DNA of 15,653 bases from JBKHJZ01 sp046537875 (GTDB lineage Bacteria; Actinomycetota; Acidimicrobiia; Acidimicrobiales; VFJN01): assembly GCA_046537875.1 (NCBI GenBank), contig JBKHJZ010000066.1:1-15653 (forward strand). Reading direction: 5' to 3'. The notes beneath the pieces are model-generated. The model ran no database searches. It saw nothing but the letters and a program-made list of their open reading frames with translations, and was not told the DNA's origin. Each line of letters starts with the position of its first letter. The stretch's first letter is position 1. Below are positions 1 through 6,537 of the stretch, piece after piece. The position numbers and the translations under genes were made by a program.

Positions 1-39
1 CCACGGCCGCTCCCCGGCACCCCGAGGACCAGCGGAACC

Positions 40-84
40 CATCGCCTCGGGCCCCGGACCCCCGGAGCTCATCGCCTCGGGCCC
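40..84. repeat. 30-bp-spaced direct repeat at a gene 3' end
   Basis: The 15-mer CATCGCCTCGGGCCC occurs exactly at 40-54 and 70-84. The right copy contains the stop codon of the flippase-like gene (TGA on the minus strand, 69-71) and its last codons. The left copy is the same sequence just beyond the stop. Nothing else can be supported in bases 1-68. Confidence 0.6.
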
Positions 85-1223
85 GGGGACGGCGGGGACG
101 GCGGCCGGCGCGGCCGCATCAGGCCGTAGCGGGCCGCCCAGTCCCGCACCGACTCGGCCCGCTCGGCGGCCTCGGCGATCCAGCGGGCCAGGACCTCACG
201 CGGACCGGCCTCCTCGCCGGGAGCCGAGAGCCGGATCGAGAGGTACGCGAGCGCACCCACCGGGATCGGCAGCCAGAAGTTCACCAGGCGGTACGAGACC
301 ACCCCGAGCACGGTCGGACCCCGCGGCATCCCGAACGCCACCAGCGTGGTGATCAGCGTCGCCTCCACCACGCCCAGGCCCCGGGGGGTCACCGGGATCG
401 CGGCCAGCACGTTGGCGATCCCGAATGCGACGAACAGGGCGTCGGCTGCGGGCGTGGAGCCGAACGCCCGGAGGAAGACCCACAGCGACGCCGCGTCGAG
501 GATCCAGTGGACCGCAGCCCAGCCGATGGCCCGCCGGAGCAGCGGCGGATCGTCCCGCAGCTCCCGCAGCCTCTCGGCGATGCTGTGCACCACCCGCTCC
601 ACCGCGTCCCGGTCGACCAGCGGAATCCTGCCGATCACCGCCCCGACCACCTTCCCCGTGCGCTGCTCCGCGGCGAGGAGCAGCAGCACCATCAGCGAGA
701 ACCCTCCGATGAGCACCGCCCCGACCGCGGCGGTCGCGCCGTAGTAGGGGTTCACACCCCGCAGGGGGATCGACACCACCAGCGCCACCCACAGCAGGAC
801 GTTGAGCACGACCGCCGCCCCGATCCCCTGGGCGCCCGCCGCGAACCCCGCCATCGACCCCGGCACCCCCCGCTGGCGCAGCAGGCGGAAGCCGAGCGCG
901 GTGCCCGCCGCCGTGCCGCCCGGGACCACGTGGCTGACCGCCCGGCTCGCCACCTCGATCCGGGCCATCGCCACCAGGCCGGGGCGATGCGAGTCGGGCA
1001 GCATGGCCCTGGTGAGCTGGGCGTGCGACAGGTAGGCCCCGAGCTGCAGGACCAGGCCCGCGGCGAGCAGCAGCGGCTGAACGTCGCCGGCCAGCTCCCA
1101 GGCCCGCCGGGCCCCGCCCAGCTGCGGCAGCACCAGGAACTCCACCACGGCCGCCAGCACGAGCAGCGACACGATGCGGCGGACGTTCCGGCGCACGCGC
1201 CCGGGTGACTCGTCGGCGGCCAT
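69..1223 (-). CDS. LPG-synthase TM-region (UPF0104/YbhN) membrane protein
   Basis: Predicted 384-residue polytopic inner-membrane protein of the lysylphosphatidylglycerol synthase transmembrane-region family, which includes YbhN and the flippase part of MprF. Seen: about eight hydrophobic segments, near residues 16-34, 49-70, 130-153, 163-185, 234-254, 262-278, 285-300 and 312-332. The family signature TPRGLGVVEATL is at 279-290, followed by YRLVNFWLPIPVGAL at 311-325. A conserved-looking HVVPGGTAAG lies at 98-107. The soluble aminoacyl-transferase domain of MprF is absent, so lipid or isoprenoid-linked substrate transport is more likely than lipid aminoacylation (inference). The C-terminal tail is Arg/Pro-rich. 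The ATG at 1223 is chosen because the frame upstream is Pro/Arg/Gly-rich shadow sequence lacking any membrane pattern; the ribosome binding site is weak. It is divergent from the Lnt-like gene across 129 bp. Confidence 0.85.
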   Translation of the reverse strand: MAADESPGRVRRNVRRIVSLLVLAAVVEFLVLPQLGGARRAWELAGDVQPLLLAAGLVLQLGAYLSHAQLTRAMLPDSHRPGLVAMARIEVASRAVSHVVPGGTAAGTALGFRLLRQRGVPGSMAGFAAGAQGIGAAVVLNVLLWVALVVSIPLRGVNPYYGATAAVGAVLIGGFSLMVLLLLAAEQRTGKVVGAVIGRIPLVDRDAVERVVHSIAERLRELRDDPPLLRRAIGWAAVHWILDAASLWVFLRAFGSTPAADALFVAFGIANVLAAIPVTPRGLGVVEATLITTLVAFGMPRGPTVLGVVSYRLVNFWLPIPVGALAYLSIRLSAPGEEAGPREVLARWIAEAAERAESVRDWAARYGLMRPRRPPSPPSPGPRR

Positions 1224-1317
1224 GCCAACAAGCTTCCCCGCTGCCGTCCCCCGTGTCCCACCCGGGCCGCATCCGCAGACCTCCTCGCGCCCCACCGGGG
1301 TGTCCGGTGCCCTCGTC

Positions 1318-1343
1318 GTGTCCGGGCCCGGGGCATCGGGTAC
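1318..1343 (+). promoter_or_regulatory. weak SigB/SigF-like promoter candidate for Lnt-like gene
   Basis: GTGT (1318-1321), a 16-bp spacer and GGGTAC (1338-1343) resemble the actinobacterial SigB/SigF pattern GTTT-N15-17-GGGTA with one mismatch in the -35. Transcription would begin within a few bases of the GTG start at 1353. That fits the lack of a ribosome binding site and suggests a leaderless mRNA. This is inference from pattern only. Confidence 0.3.
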
Positions 1344-1352
1344 GGACTTCGC

Positions 1353-2894
1353 GTGCCCCTCCCACGCCTGCCACGTGCCGGGCGCGCGGTGGCCGCCGTG
1401 GTGCTCGGCGCGGCGCTCTCGCTCGTGTTCCCGAACGCGGGTGCCTGGTGGTACGCGTACGTGGGGCTCGTCCCCGTCATGGTGCTCGTGGTCACGGCGC
1501 CCACGCGGCGCTGGGCCGGCTGGCTGTCGGTGTCGGCGGCGTTCGGGTTCTACCTGGGGCTGCACCACTGGCTGGTGCCGGCCATCGGGCCGTTCGCGCT
1601 GCCGCTGGCCATGGTGCTCGCCGTGCTGTGGCTGCCGTTCGGGCTCGCCGCGCACACGCTGCTGCGGAACCCGTCGGGCCGGCGCATCGCCGCGGCCGTG
1701 GCCCTCCTGCCGGCGATCTGGCTGGTGGTCGAGCTCGTGCGGTCGTGGGACCGCTTCGGTGGATCCTGGGGGCTGCTCGGCCTGAGCCAGTGGCAGGTCC
1801 GCCCGGTGCTCTCGATCGCCGCGCTCGGCGGCGTGTGGTTGCTCAGCCTGCTGATCGTCCTGGTCAACGTGCTGCTGGCCGCCGCCGTGCTGCCGCGGAC
1901 CCGCACCGCGCACCGTGCCGTGTGCGGGGCCTCGGCGGCGGTGCTCATCGGGCTGGCCGTGACCTACGGCCTCGCGCGGCCCGATGCGCCGGTGGACCGG
2001 GTGGTCCGGATCGGCGGGGTGCAGCCCGGGGTGATCCACTCGCCGGCGGAGCGGTTGGCGGCGAACGAGGCGCTCACCCGCAGCCTCGCCGACGACGGCG
2101 TGGAGCTCGTCGTCTGGGGCCAGAGCAGCGTGGGGTTCGATCCGGCGCTCGCCGAGGACGTGCGCGAGCGCCTGGTGGCGGCGGCGCGTGCCGTCGGGGT
2201 CGACCTGCTGGTCAACGTCGACGCCCGCGGCCCCGACGGGCGAATCTCGAAGTCGACGCGCCTGATCACGCCGGAGGGGCAGGCCGGCCCCGTCTACAAC
2301 AAGCAGCGACTCGTGCCCTTCGGCGAGTACGTGCCGCTGCGGCCGGTGTTCGGGTGGGTGGCCGACATCAGCGCCGCCGCCGACGAGGACCGGGCGCGGG
2401 GCGACCGGCTGGTGATCATCGAGACGGCGGGGCTGCGGGTCGGCCCGCTGATCTCCTACGAGTCCACGTTCCCTGACCTCCGCCGCGCGGTGGCCCGGCT
2501 GGGCGCCGACATCGTGATCGTCCAGGGGGCGGCCACGACGTTCCAGGGCAGCTGGGCGCAGCCGCAGCAGGCGAGCTTCGAGGCGGTGCGGGCCGTCGAG
2601 TCGGGCCGGCCGGCGCTGCTGGTCACGGTGAGCGGCACGTCGGCGGCGTTCGACGCCCGCGGGGAGGAGCTGGCGTGGATCCCGTCCGACGTCAGGGGCG
2701 CCTTCGTGGTCGACGTGCCGGTCAGCCAGGAGCGCACCCCGTACGTCCGCTTCGGCGACTGGGTCCTCTGGCTGGCCGGGGCGATCGTGGTGGCGTTCGC
2801 CGCCTGGTGGCTGGCGCAGCGCGTCCGCGCCCGGCTGGCCCCGGAGCTCGTCGGGCCCGGCGTGACGCCGGAGCGCTCGTCACGCCCGGCCTGA
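1353..2894 (+). CDS. apolipoprotein N-acyltransferase-like protein lacking catalytic Glu and Cys
   Basis: 513-residue Lnt-family membrane protein. Lnt transfers a third acyl chain to the N-terminal Cys of lipoproteins at the outer face of the inner membrane. Seen: a multi-TM N-terminal half (about 12-205), a nitrilase-like domain (about 220-455) and a C-terminal TM (about 467-490), which is the normal Lnt layout and length. The signature YNKQRLVPFGEYVPLR keeps the catalytic Lys (K317) and loop Glu (E325). The catalytic Glu is replaced by Gln257 (VVWGQSS instead of the usual WPE), and the nucleophile Cys by Ser368 (LISYES instead of ICYE). The Tyr-Glu after the nucleophile (Y369, E370) is kept. 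The E. coli triad is E267-K335-C387, so spacing agrees. The frame is open throughout, so this is not a decayed gene. The fold call is secure. N-acyltransferase activity is doubtful; an altered acyltransferase or pseudoenzyme is likely. The GTG start has no clear ribosome binding site. Confidence 0.88.
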   Translation: MPLPRLPRAGRAVAAVVLGAALSLVFPNAGAWWYAYVGLVPVMVLVVTAPTRRWAGWLSVSAAFGFYLGLHHWLVPAIGPFALPLAMVLAVLWLPFGLAAHTLLRNPSGRRIAAAVALLPAIWLVVELVRSWDRFGGSWGLLGLSQWQVRPVLSIAALGGVWLLSLLIVLVNVLLAAAVLPRTRTAHRAVCGASAAVLIGLAVTYGLARPDAPVDRVVRIGGVQPGVIHSPAERLAANEALTRSLADDGVELVVWGQSSVGFDPALAEDVRERLVAAARAVGVDLLVNVDARGPDGRISKSTRLITPEGQAGPVYNKQRLVPFGEYVPLRPVFGWVADISAAADEDRARGDRLVIIETAGLRVGPLISYESTFPDLRRAVARLGADIVIVQGAATTFQGSWAQPQQASFEAVRAVESGRPALLVTVSGTSAAFDARGEELAWIPSDVRGAFVVDVPVSQERTPYVRFGDWVLWLAGAIVVAFAAWWLAQRVRARLAPELVGPGVTPERSSRPA

Positions 2895-2971
2895 CGCCGG
2901 CACGGTGGTCCGGCCCCGCGTGACCCGCGGTCAGCCGTCGCCGGCGTGACCCGGCCGGTCAGCCGTCGCCG
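2856..2971. repeat. 29/29/26-bp tandem repeat across two convergent gene ends
   Basis: A degenerate CCGGCGTGACSCCGG-like core recurs four times. Its TGA triplets are at 2863, 2892, 2921 and 2947, giving spacings of 29, 29 and 26 bp. The second TGA is the stop codon of the Lnt-like gene. The last two units (2918-2943 and 2944-2971, nearly identical apart from a 2-bp insertion) end in the sequence that encodes the last codons and stop of the macro-domain gene on the minus strand. Confidence 0.6.
2859..2886. terminator. hairpin overlapping the Lnt-like gene 3' end
   Basis: GGCGTGACG (2859-2867) and CGTCACGCC (2878-2886) form a perfect 9-bp stem with a 10-nt loop, ending 5 bp before the stop codon. 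No T-run follows, so a terminator role in this convergent region is only plausible. Confidence 0.35.
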
Positions 2972-3516
2972 GGGACCAGCCGCTCGAGCGCCTCCCGGTG
3001 GGCAGCGAACGCCCGGCGACCCACCAGGACGAACCGCACCCGCTGCACCGAGCGCAGGCGGGACGCCGCCTCCACCACTGCGGCCAGCGCAACGTCGGCC
3101 GCCGCGTCCACCGGGTAGCCGAACGCACCCGCCGAGATGGCGGGGAAGGCCACGGCACCCAGCCCCTGGGACTCGGCCAGGTCGAGCGCCCCGTGATAGC
3201 AGGCCGCGAGCAGCTCGGCCGCCGGTTCGTCGCGGCCGTACACCGGGCCGAGGCAGTGGATCACGAACGGGTTCGGCAGCCGGTGGCCACCCGTGATCAC
3301 GCACTCCCCGGGCGAGATCGGCGCCAGCGGCCGGCACTCGTCGGCAAGTCCCGGGCCCGCCGCCCGGTGGAGGGCACCGGCCACCCCGCCGCCCGGCATC
3401 AGCTGGGCGTTGGCGGCGTTGACCACGGCGTGAACATCGGGCTGGGCGGCGATGTCGCCGCCCTCGACCAGCTCGATCGCCACGCCGTGCACGGTCCTCT
3501 CCATCACGTTCGCCAC
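2959..3516 (-). CDS. macro-domain protein (MacroD/YmdB-like ADP-ribosyl hydrolase)
   Basis: 185-residue stand-alone macro domain, a cytosolic fold that binds ADP-ribose and in the MacroD class removes ADP-ribose from proteins or deacetylates O-acetyl-ADP-ribose. Seen: GDI at 20-22, VVNAANAQLMPGGGVAGALH at 31-50 (Asn and Gly-rich loop of the ligand pocket), CLGPVYGR at 88-95, and AFPAISAGAFGYP at 123-135, the diphosphate-binding loop. The size is normal for a single-domain member. The GTG at 3516 is chosen because GGAGG ends 7 bases before it; an ATG at 3504 is an alternative. The gene converges on the Lnt-like gene and lies downstream of the four-TM gene on the same strand with a 113-bp gap, so it may or may not be co-transcribed. 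A partner ADP-ribosyltransferase is not visible here. Confidence 0.9.
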   Translation of the reverse strand: MANVMERTVHGVAIELVEGGDIAAQPDVHAVVNAANAQLMPGGGVAGALHRAAGPGLADECRPLAPISPGECVITGGHRLPNPFVIHCLGPVYGRDEPAAELLAACYHGALDLAESQGLGAVAFPAISAGAFGYPVDAAADVALAAVVEAASRLRSVQRVRFVLVGRRAFAAHREALERLVPGDG

Positions 3517-3629
3517 CGCGACACCTCCGGGTCCCCGGCTCTCCTCCCGGTGTCTCTACCCGAGAGCGTGGCACCGAGGGAAGGACCGCGCCGCTGCGGC
3601 CCTCCCCCCGGGAGACGTGACCGGACGGG

Positions 3630-4277
3630 TCAGCGGCCGGCCGCCGGCTCCTCGGTCACGTCCTCTTCGATGGTCCGGCCCTGGGACGGCAGGAACAGCA
3701 CGAGCGCCACGACCGCCGCCCCGGCCGCCACCACCCACGCCCACCAGGTCTCGAGCGCGTAGTCGCTCTCCAGCGGCCCGGGCTCGATGGCGGCGATCGC
3801 GGCGCCGGCCGCCACGACGACGGCTCCGATCAGCGCCAGGATGCGCCGACGCGACAGGCCGAGCAGCATCAGCAGCACGCCGGCCGCCACCTCGATCCCG
3901 CCGAGCAGGGCCGTGTGGTCGATGCCCAGGACGGTCTCCGTCGGCGTGTCCCAGGACCCGTCGACGCCGGTGCGGATGAGCGCCACCGCCCCGATGACGG
4001 CGAGCGCCGCACCGCCGAGGACCGCGAGCACGTTGCCCGGGTGGAACCCGCCGTAGGTGCGCTCGCGGCGGACGTGGCGCCGGGTGACCGGCCTCGCCTC
4101 GCGCTCGTCGGCCGTGGTCACGCGGTCGCGCTCGTCGGCCGTGCTGACGCGGTCGCGCTCGTCCGCGGCGGGCGCTTCGCCCTGCCGCGCCCGTTCGTCG
4201 ACCGTCGACGCGCCGGAGGCATCCTGCCTGCCGGGAGCGTCGCGCCTGCTGGAGCTCTCGCGGTGGAGAAGTCGCAT
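3630..4277 (-). CDS. four-TM small membrane protein with repeat-bearing charged N-terminus
   Basis: 215 residues, not assigned to a named family. Seen: a hydrophilic, highly charged N-terminal region (1-78) with a 9-residue tandem repeat of the ADERDRV(S/T)T type at 38-55, plus a further ADER at 56-59. Four hydrophobic helices follow, near 83-102, 122-140, 145-163 and 179-197. An acidic tail (EEDVTEEP) ends the protein. The layout suggests a small inner-membrane protein with a cytoplasmic N-terminus. The ATG at 4277 is preceded by AGGAGG at ideal spacing. A SigB/SigF-like promoter lies 32 bp upstream of it, so a general-stress membrane protein is a fair inference. The gene follows gabD2 by 107 bp on the same strand but seems to have its own promoter. 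Confidence 0.75.
   Translation of the reverse strand: MRLLHRESSSRRDAPGRQDASGASTVDERARQGEAPAADERDRVSTADERDRVTTADEREARPVTRRHVRRERTYGGFHPGNVLAVLGGAALAVIGAVALIRTGVDGSWDTPTETVLGIDHTALLGGIEVAAGVLLMLLGLSRRRILALIGAVVVAAGAAIAAIEPGPLESDYALETWWAWVVAAGAAVVALVLFLPSQGRTIEEDVTEEPAAGR
4101..4163. repeat. 27-bp in-frame tandem repeat
   Basis: Two 27-bp units (4101-4127 and 4128-4154) differ at two positions. The first 9 bases of a third follow (4155-4163). The unit is nine codons, so expansion or loss keeps the reading frame of the four-TM protein. Confidence 0.8.
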
Positions 4278-4308
4278 GTGGACCTCCTCGTCGATCGCAC
4301 TGATCCGG

Positions 4309-4334
4309 CTACCCTCCGACGCCTCGGCGGAAAC
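4309..4334 (-). promoter_or_regulatory. SigB/SigF-type promoter for the four-TM protein
   Basis: Reading the minus strand, GTTT (4334-4331), a 16-bp spacer and GGGTAG (4314-4309) match the actinobacterial SigB/SigF consensus GTTT-N15-17-GGGTA. A start about seven bases downstream would give a roughly 25-nt leader containing the AGGAGG just before the ATG at 4277. Geometry and motif agree, but this is prediction. Confidence 0.5.
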
Positions 4335-4384
4335 GACGACACCCCTCGCCGGCTGCGGCATCCGGCCGCGAGAACGGGCGCGCG

Positions 4385-5986
4385 TCAGCGGGGCAGGTGC
4401 TTGGCCGCCTTGAGCAGCCGGGAGAACCGGCGGGCGTAGCCGACCGGGTCGCGGGTGGGGTCCTGGAGCTTCTCGGCCAGCCGGGAGCGCACGGACACGG
4501 TCTGGGGCTCGGTGTACTTCAGCAGGCCCTCGCGCCCGTGGCGACGGCCGACGCCGGAGACCTTCATGCCCCCCATCGGCGCGTCGAGGCTCGCCCAGGT
4601 CGCCGAGTAGCCGTCGTTGACGTTGACCGTGCCGGCCATCAGCCGGCGGGCGATGTCCCGGCCCCGGCGCGTGTCGCCGCAGTAGACACTCGCGTTCAGG
4701 CCGTACTCGCTGTCGTTGGCGGCGGCGACGGCCTCGTCGATCGTCGGCACGGGGTGGACCGCCACGACCGGACCGAAGGTCTCGTCGTGGTGCAGGTCCA
4801 TCTCGGGCGTCACGTCGGCGAGCACGGTGGGCTCGTGGAAGAGCGGGCCGATGTCGGGGCGCGCCCGGCCGCCGGCGACGATCCGCGCCCCCTTGGCGAG
4901 GGCGTCGGCGACGTGCTCCTTGACCTTCTCGAGCTGCGCGGCCGAGGCGAGGGGACCCACCTCCGGCCCGTAGGCCTGCTCGGCTCCGAGCTCCAGCGCC
5001 GAGACCCGGGCGCCGAACCGCGTCAGGAACTCCTCGGCGATCGGCTGCTCCACGTAGATCCGCTCGATCGAGATGCAGAGCTGGCCGGTGTTCGCGAAGC
5101 AGGCGACGGTCGCGCCCTCGACCGCCCGGTCGAGGTCGACGTCCGCGGTGATGATCATCGGGTTCTTGCCACCCAGCTCGGCCGACATGCCGATCAGCCG
5201 ATCGCCCGCCCGGGACGCGATCGTGCGACCGGTGGCGGTCGACCCGGTGAACATCACGTAGTCGGCGTGGTCGACGATCGCGGTGCCGACGTCGCGGCCC
5301 GGCCCGGTCACGATCTGCACCAGCCCCTCCGGCAGGCCGGCCTGCTCGAGCAGCTCGAACGCCCGGAGCGCGGTGAACGGCGTCTGGGAATCGGGCTTGA
5401 TCACGATGCCGTTGCCGGCCACCAGCGCGGCGAGCGCATCCGAGACGGCCAGCACCAGCGGGTAGTTCCACGGCGAGATCACGCCCACCACGCCCTTGGG
5501 CACGTGATGCTCGGTGGTCGTGATCAGGCCGGGCACCGCCGACAGGCGCCGTGCGAGCTTGAGGGCACGGGGTGCCAGCCGCGCGTAGTACCGCGCGGTG
5601 ATCGCCTGGTCCATGATCTCCTCGAAGGCCCACACCCGGGCCTTGCCGTTCTCGGCCTGGATGAGGTCGAGAAGGTCGTGCTGGTTCTCGAACACCAGGT
5701 CGTGGTACCGGAGCAGCACCTTCGCCCGTTCCCGCACCGGTCGGGCGGCCCACGGCCGCTGCACCTCACGCGCGCGCTCCACGGCGGCCGCCACGTCCTG
5801 CGCGGTGCCGATCGGCACCTGGCCGATGACCTCGCCGGTGAGGGGCGAGCGGATCTCGGTGCGCTCGCGCCCCTCGGCGGGCACGGCGATGCGGGCGGCC
5901 AACCGGTCGGTCTCCGCGCGGCCGGGACGCAGCGGCGGGGTGAGGGAGCGGGCCTCGGCGGTGGAGGGTGTCTCGGTTGCGGTCAC
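4385..5986 (-). CDS. gabD2: succinate-semialdehyde dehydrogenase (GabD2-type)
   Basis: 533-residue aldehyde dehydrogenase superfamily protein, most like actinobacterial GabD2, which oxidises succinic semialdehyde to succinate with NAD(P)+ in the cytosol (GABA shunt and related routes). Seen: the oxyanion Asn in SPWNYP (N174), the cofactor-contacting Lys in IVIKPDSQTPF (K197), TGSTATGR at 248-254, the general-base Glu in SAELGGKNPM (E270) and the nucleophile in NTGQLCISIERIYV (C304). That last motif is the GabD2-like signature as I recall it. All catalytic residues are present and the length is normal for the family plus a short leader. The GTG at 5986 is preceded by AGGAG at good spacing. The Rid-family gene lies 105 bp upstream on the same strand, so the two may be one operon acting on reactive amine or semialdehyde intermediates (inference). 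Other long-chain or aromatic aldehydes remain possible substrates. Confidence 0.88.
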   Translation of the reverse strand: MTATETPSTAEARSLTPPLRPGRAETDRLAARIAVPAEGRERTEIRSPLTGEVIGQVPIGTAQDVAAAVERAREVQRPWAARPVRERAKVLLRYHDLVFENQHDLLDLIQAENGKARVWAFEEIMDQAITARYYARLAPRALKLARRLSAVPGLITTTEHHVPKGVVGVISPWNYPLVLAVSDALAALVAGNGIVIKPDSQTPFTALRAFELLEQAGLPEGLVQIVTGPGRDVGTAIVDHADYVMFTGSTATGRTIASRAGDRLIGMSAELGGKNPMIITADVDLDRAVEGATVACFANTGQLCISIERIYVEQPIAEEFLTRFGARVSALELGAEQAYGPEVGPLASAAQLEKVKEHVADALAKGARIVAGGRARPDIGPLFHEPTVLADVTPEMDLHHDETFGPVVAVHPVPTIDEAVAAANDSEYGLNASVYCGDTRRGRDIARRLMAGTVNVNDGYSATWASLDAPMGGMKVSGVGRRHGREGLLKYTEPQTVSVRSRLAEKLQDPTRDPVGYARRFSRLLKAAKHLPR

Positions 5987-6091
5987 GGCGGCGCTCCTGT
6001 CGTCGGCGGTCGACGATGACCGGGGACCTGGGATCGGGGATCGACGACAACCGTACCCGTCGGGTCCCCCAGCCGACCTGGCGCCGAGCGA

Positions 6092-6484
6092 TCACAGGGC
6101 GGCGACGGCGTCGATCTCGACGAGGAATCGCGGGTCGGCCAGGCCCGACACGATGTGGACGGTGATCGCTGGCGGGGAGTCCGCCGGGTCCCAGGCTTCC
6201 TGGAAGGCGGCGAAGCCGTCGGCGATCGACTGGCCGTCGACCACGGCGATGTTCCAGCGGACGACATCGGCCAGGCCGGCACCCTCGGACTCGAGGACGG
6301 TCGCGACGTTGCGGAGCGCCTGGCGAGTCTGCGCGCCCAGCGTGTCGTCCACCACCGTGCCCTCGGCGTCGACACCGTTCTGGCCGCCGACGTAGATGAT
6401 CTTCGCGGGCTGCTCCACCACGACGCCCTGGCTGTACGCGGGGTTCCGATGGAGCCCCTCCGGGTTGATGTGCCTGATCGTCAT
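6092..6484 (-). CDS. Rid-family (YjgF/YER057c/UK114) protein without the catalytic Arg
   Basis: 130 residues, the usual Rid length; family members form trimers, and RidA proper hydrolyses reactive enamine/imine intermediates. Seen: YVGGQNGVDAEG at 31-42, the helix with AQTRQALRNV (51-60), and the C-terminal strand FLVEIDAVA at 120-128 with the conserved Glu (E123). In RidA the C-terminal half has PAR-S, with Arg105 binding the substrate carboxylate. Here the aligned residue is Ile107 (PPAITVH), so this is a non-RidA subfamily and classical imine deaminase activity is unlikely. The ATG at 6484 directly abuts the operator. No ribosome binding site is possible if the message starts at the predicted leaderless site, 7 nt after a TATAAC box. 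gabD2 lies downstream. The divergent CGNR regulator probably controls it. Confidence 0.85.
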   Translation of the reverse strand: MTIRHINPEGLHRNPAYSQGVVVEQPAKIIYVGGQNGVDAEGTVVDDTLGAQTRQALRNVATVLESEGAGLADVVRWNIAVVDGQSIADGFAAFQEAWDPADSPPAITVHIVSGLADPRFLVEIDAVAAL

Positions 6485-6537
6485 GTAACCAGTTATAACA
6501 GTTACGCAGCGGTCGTGTAACCTCCAGAGCGAGTTAC
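6485..6537. promoter_or_regulatory. 53-bp divergent operator with four half-sites at 16-bp period
   Basis: GTAAC (6485), GTTAC (6501), GTAAC (6517) and GTTAC (6533) start exactly 16 bp apart and alternate in orientation. This makes two GTAAC-N11-GTTAC inverted repeats that fill the whole gap between the two ATG codons. A central palindrome GTTATAAC (6492-6499) supplies a TATAAC -10 box on both strands. On the minus strand it sits 7 nt before the Rid ATG, the spacing of a leaderless promoter. The region is an AT-rich island in an otherwise very GC-rich window. The likely binder is the CGNR regulator encoded at 6538 (inference). Confidence 0.7.

Noticed and set aside
1224..2039. N-terminal extension of the flippase-like frame
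   Set aside because: The added sequence is His/Pro/Arg-rich, lies over the Lnt-like gene, and begins well before the first membrane helix.
2918..2971. Tandem units as a CRISPR array
   Set aside because: Only two near-adjacent units with no unique spacers, and no cas genes in the window.
3556..3561. GGGTAG on the minus strand as a -10 box for the macro-domain gene
   Set aside because: There is no GTTT-like element 15-17 bp upstream.
4397..6019. A 540-codon open frame opposite gabD2
   Set aside because: Antisense to a complete aldehyde dehydrogenase; composition is typical of a shadow frame.
6053..6058. GGGTAC on the minus strand as a -10 box for gabD2
   Set aside because: The expected -35 position reads GGTC, and the start codon is about 65 bp away; not convincing.
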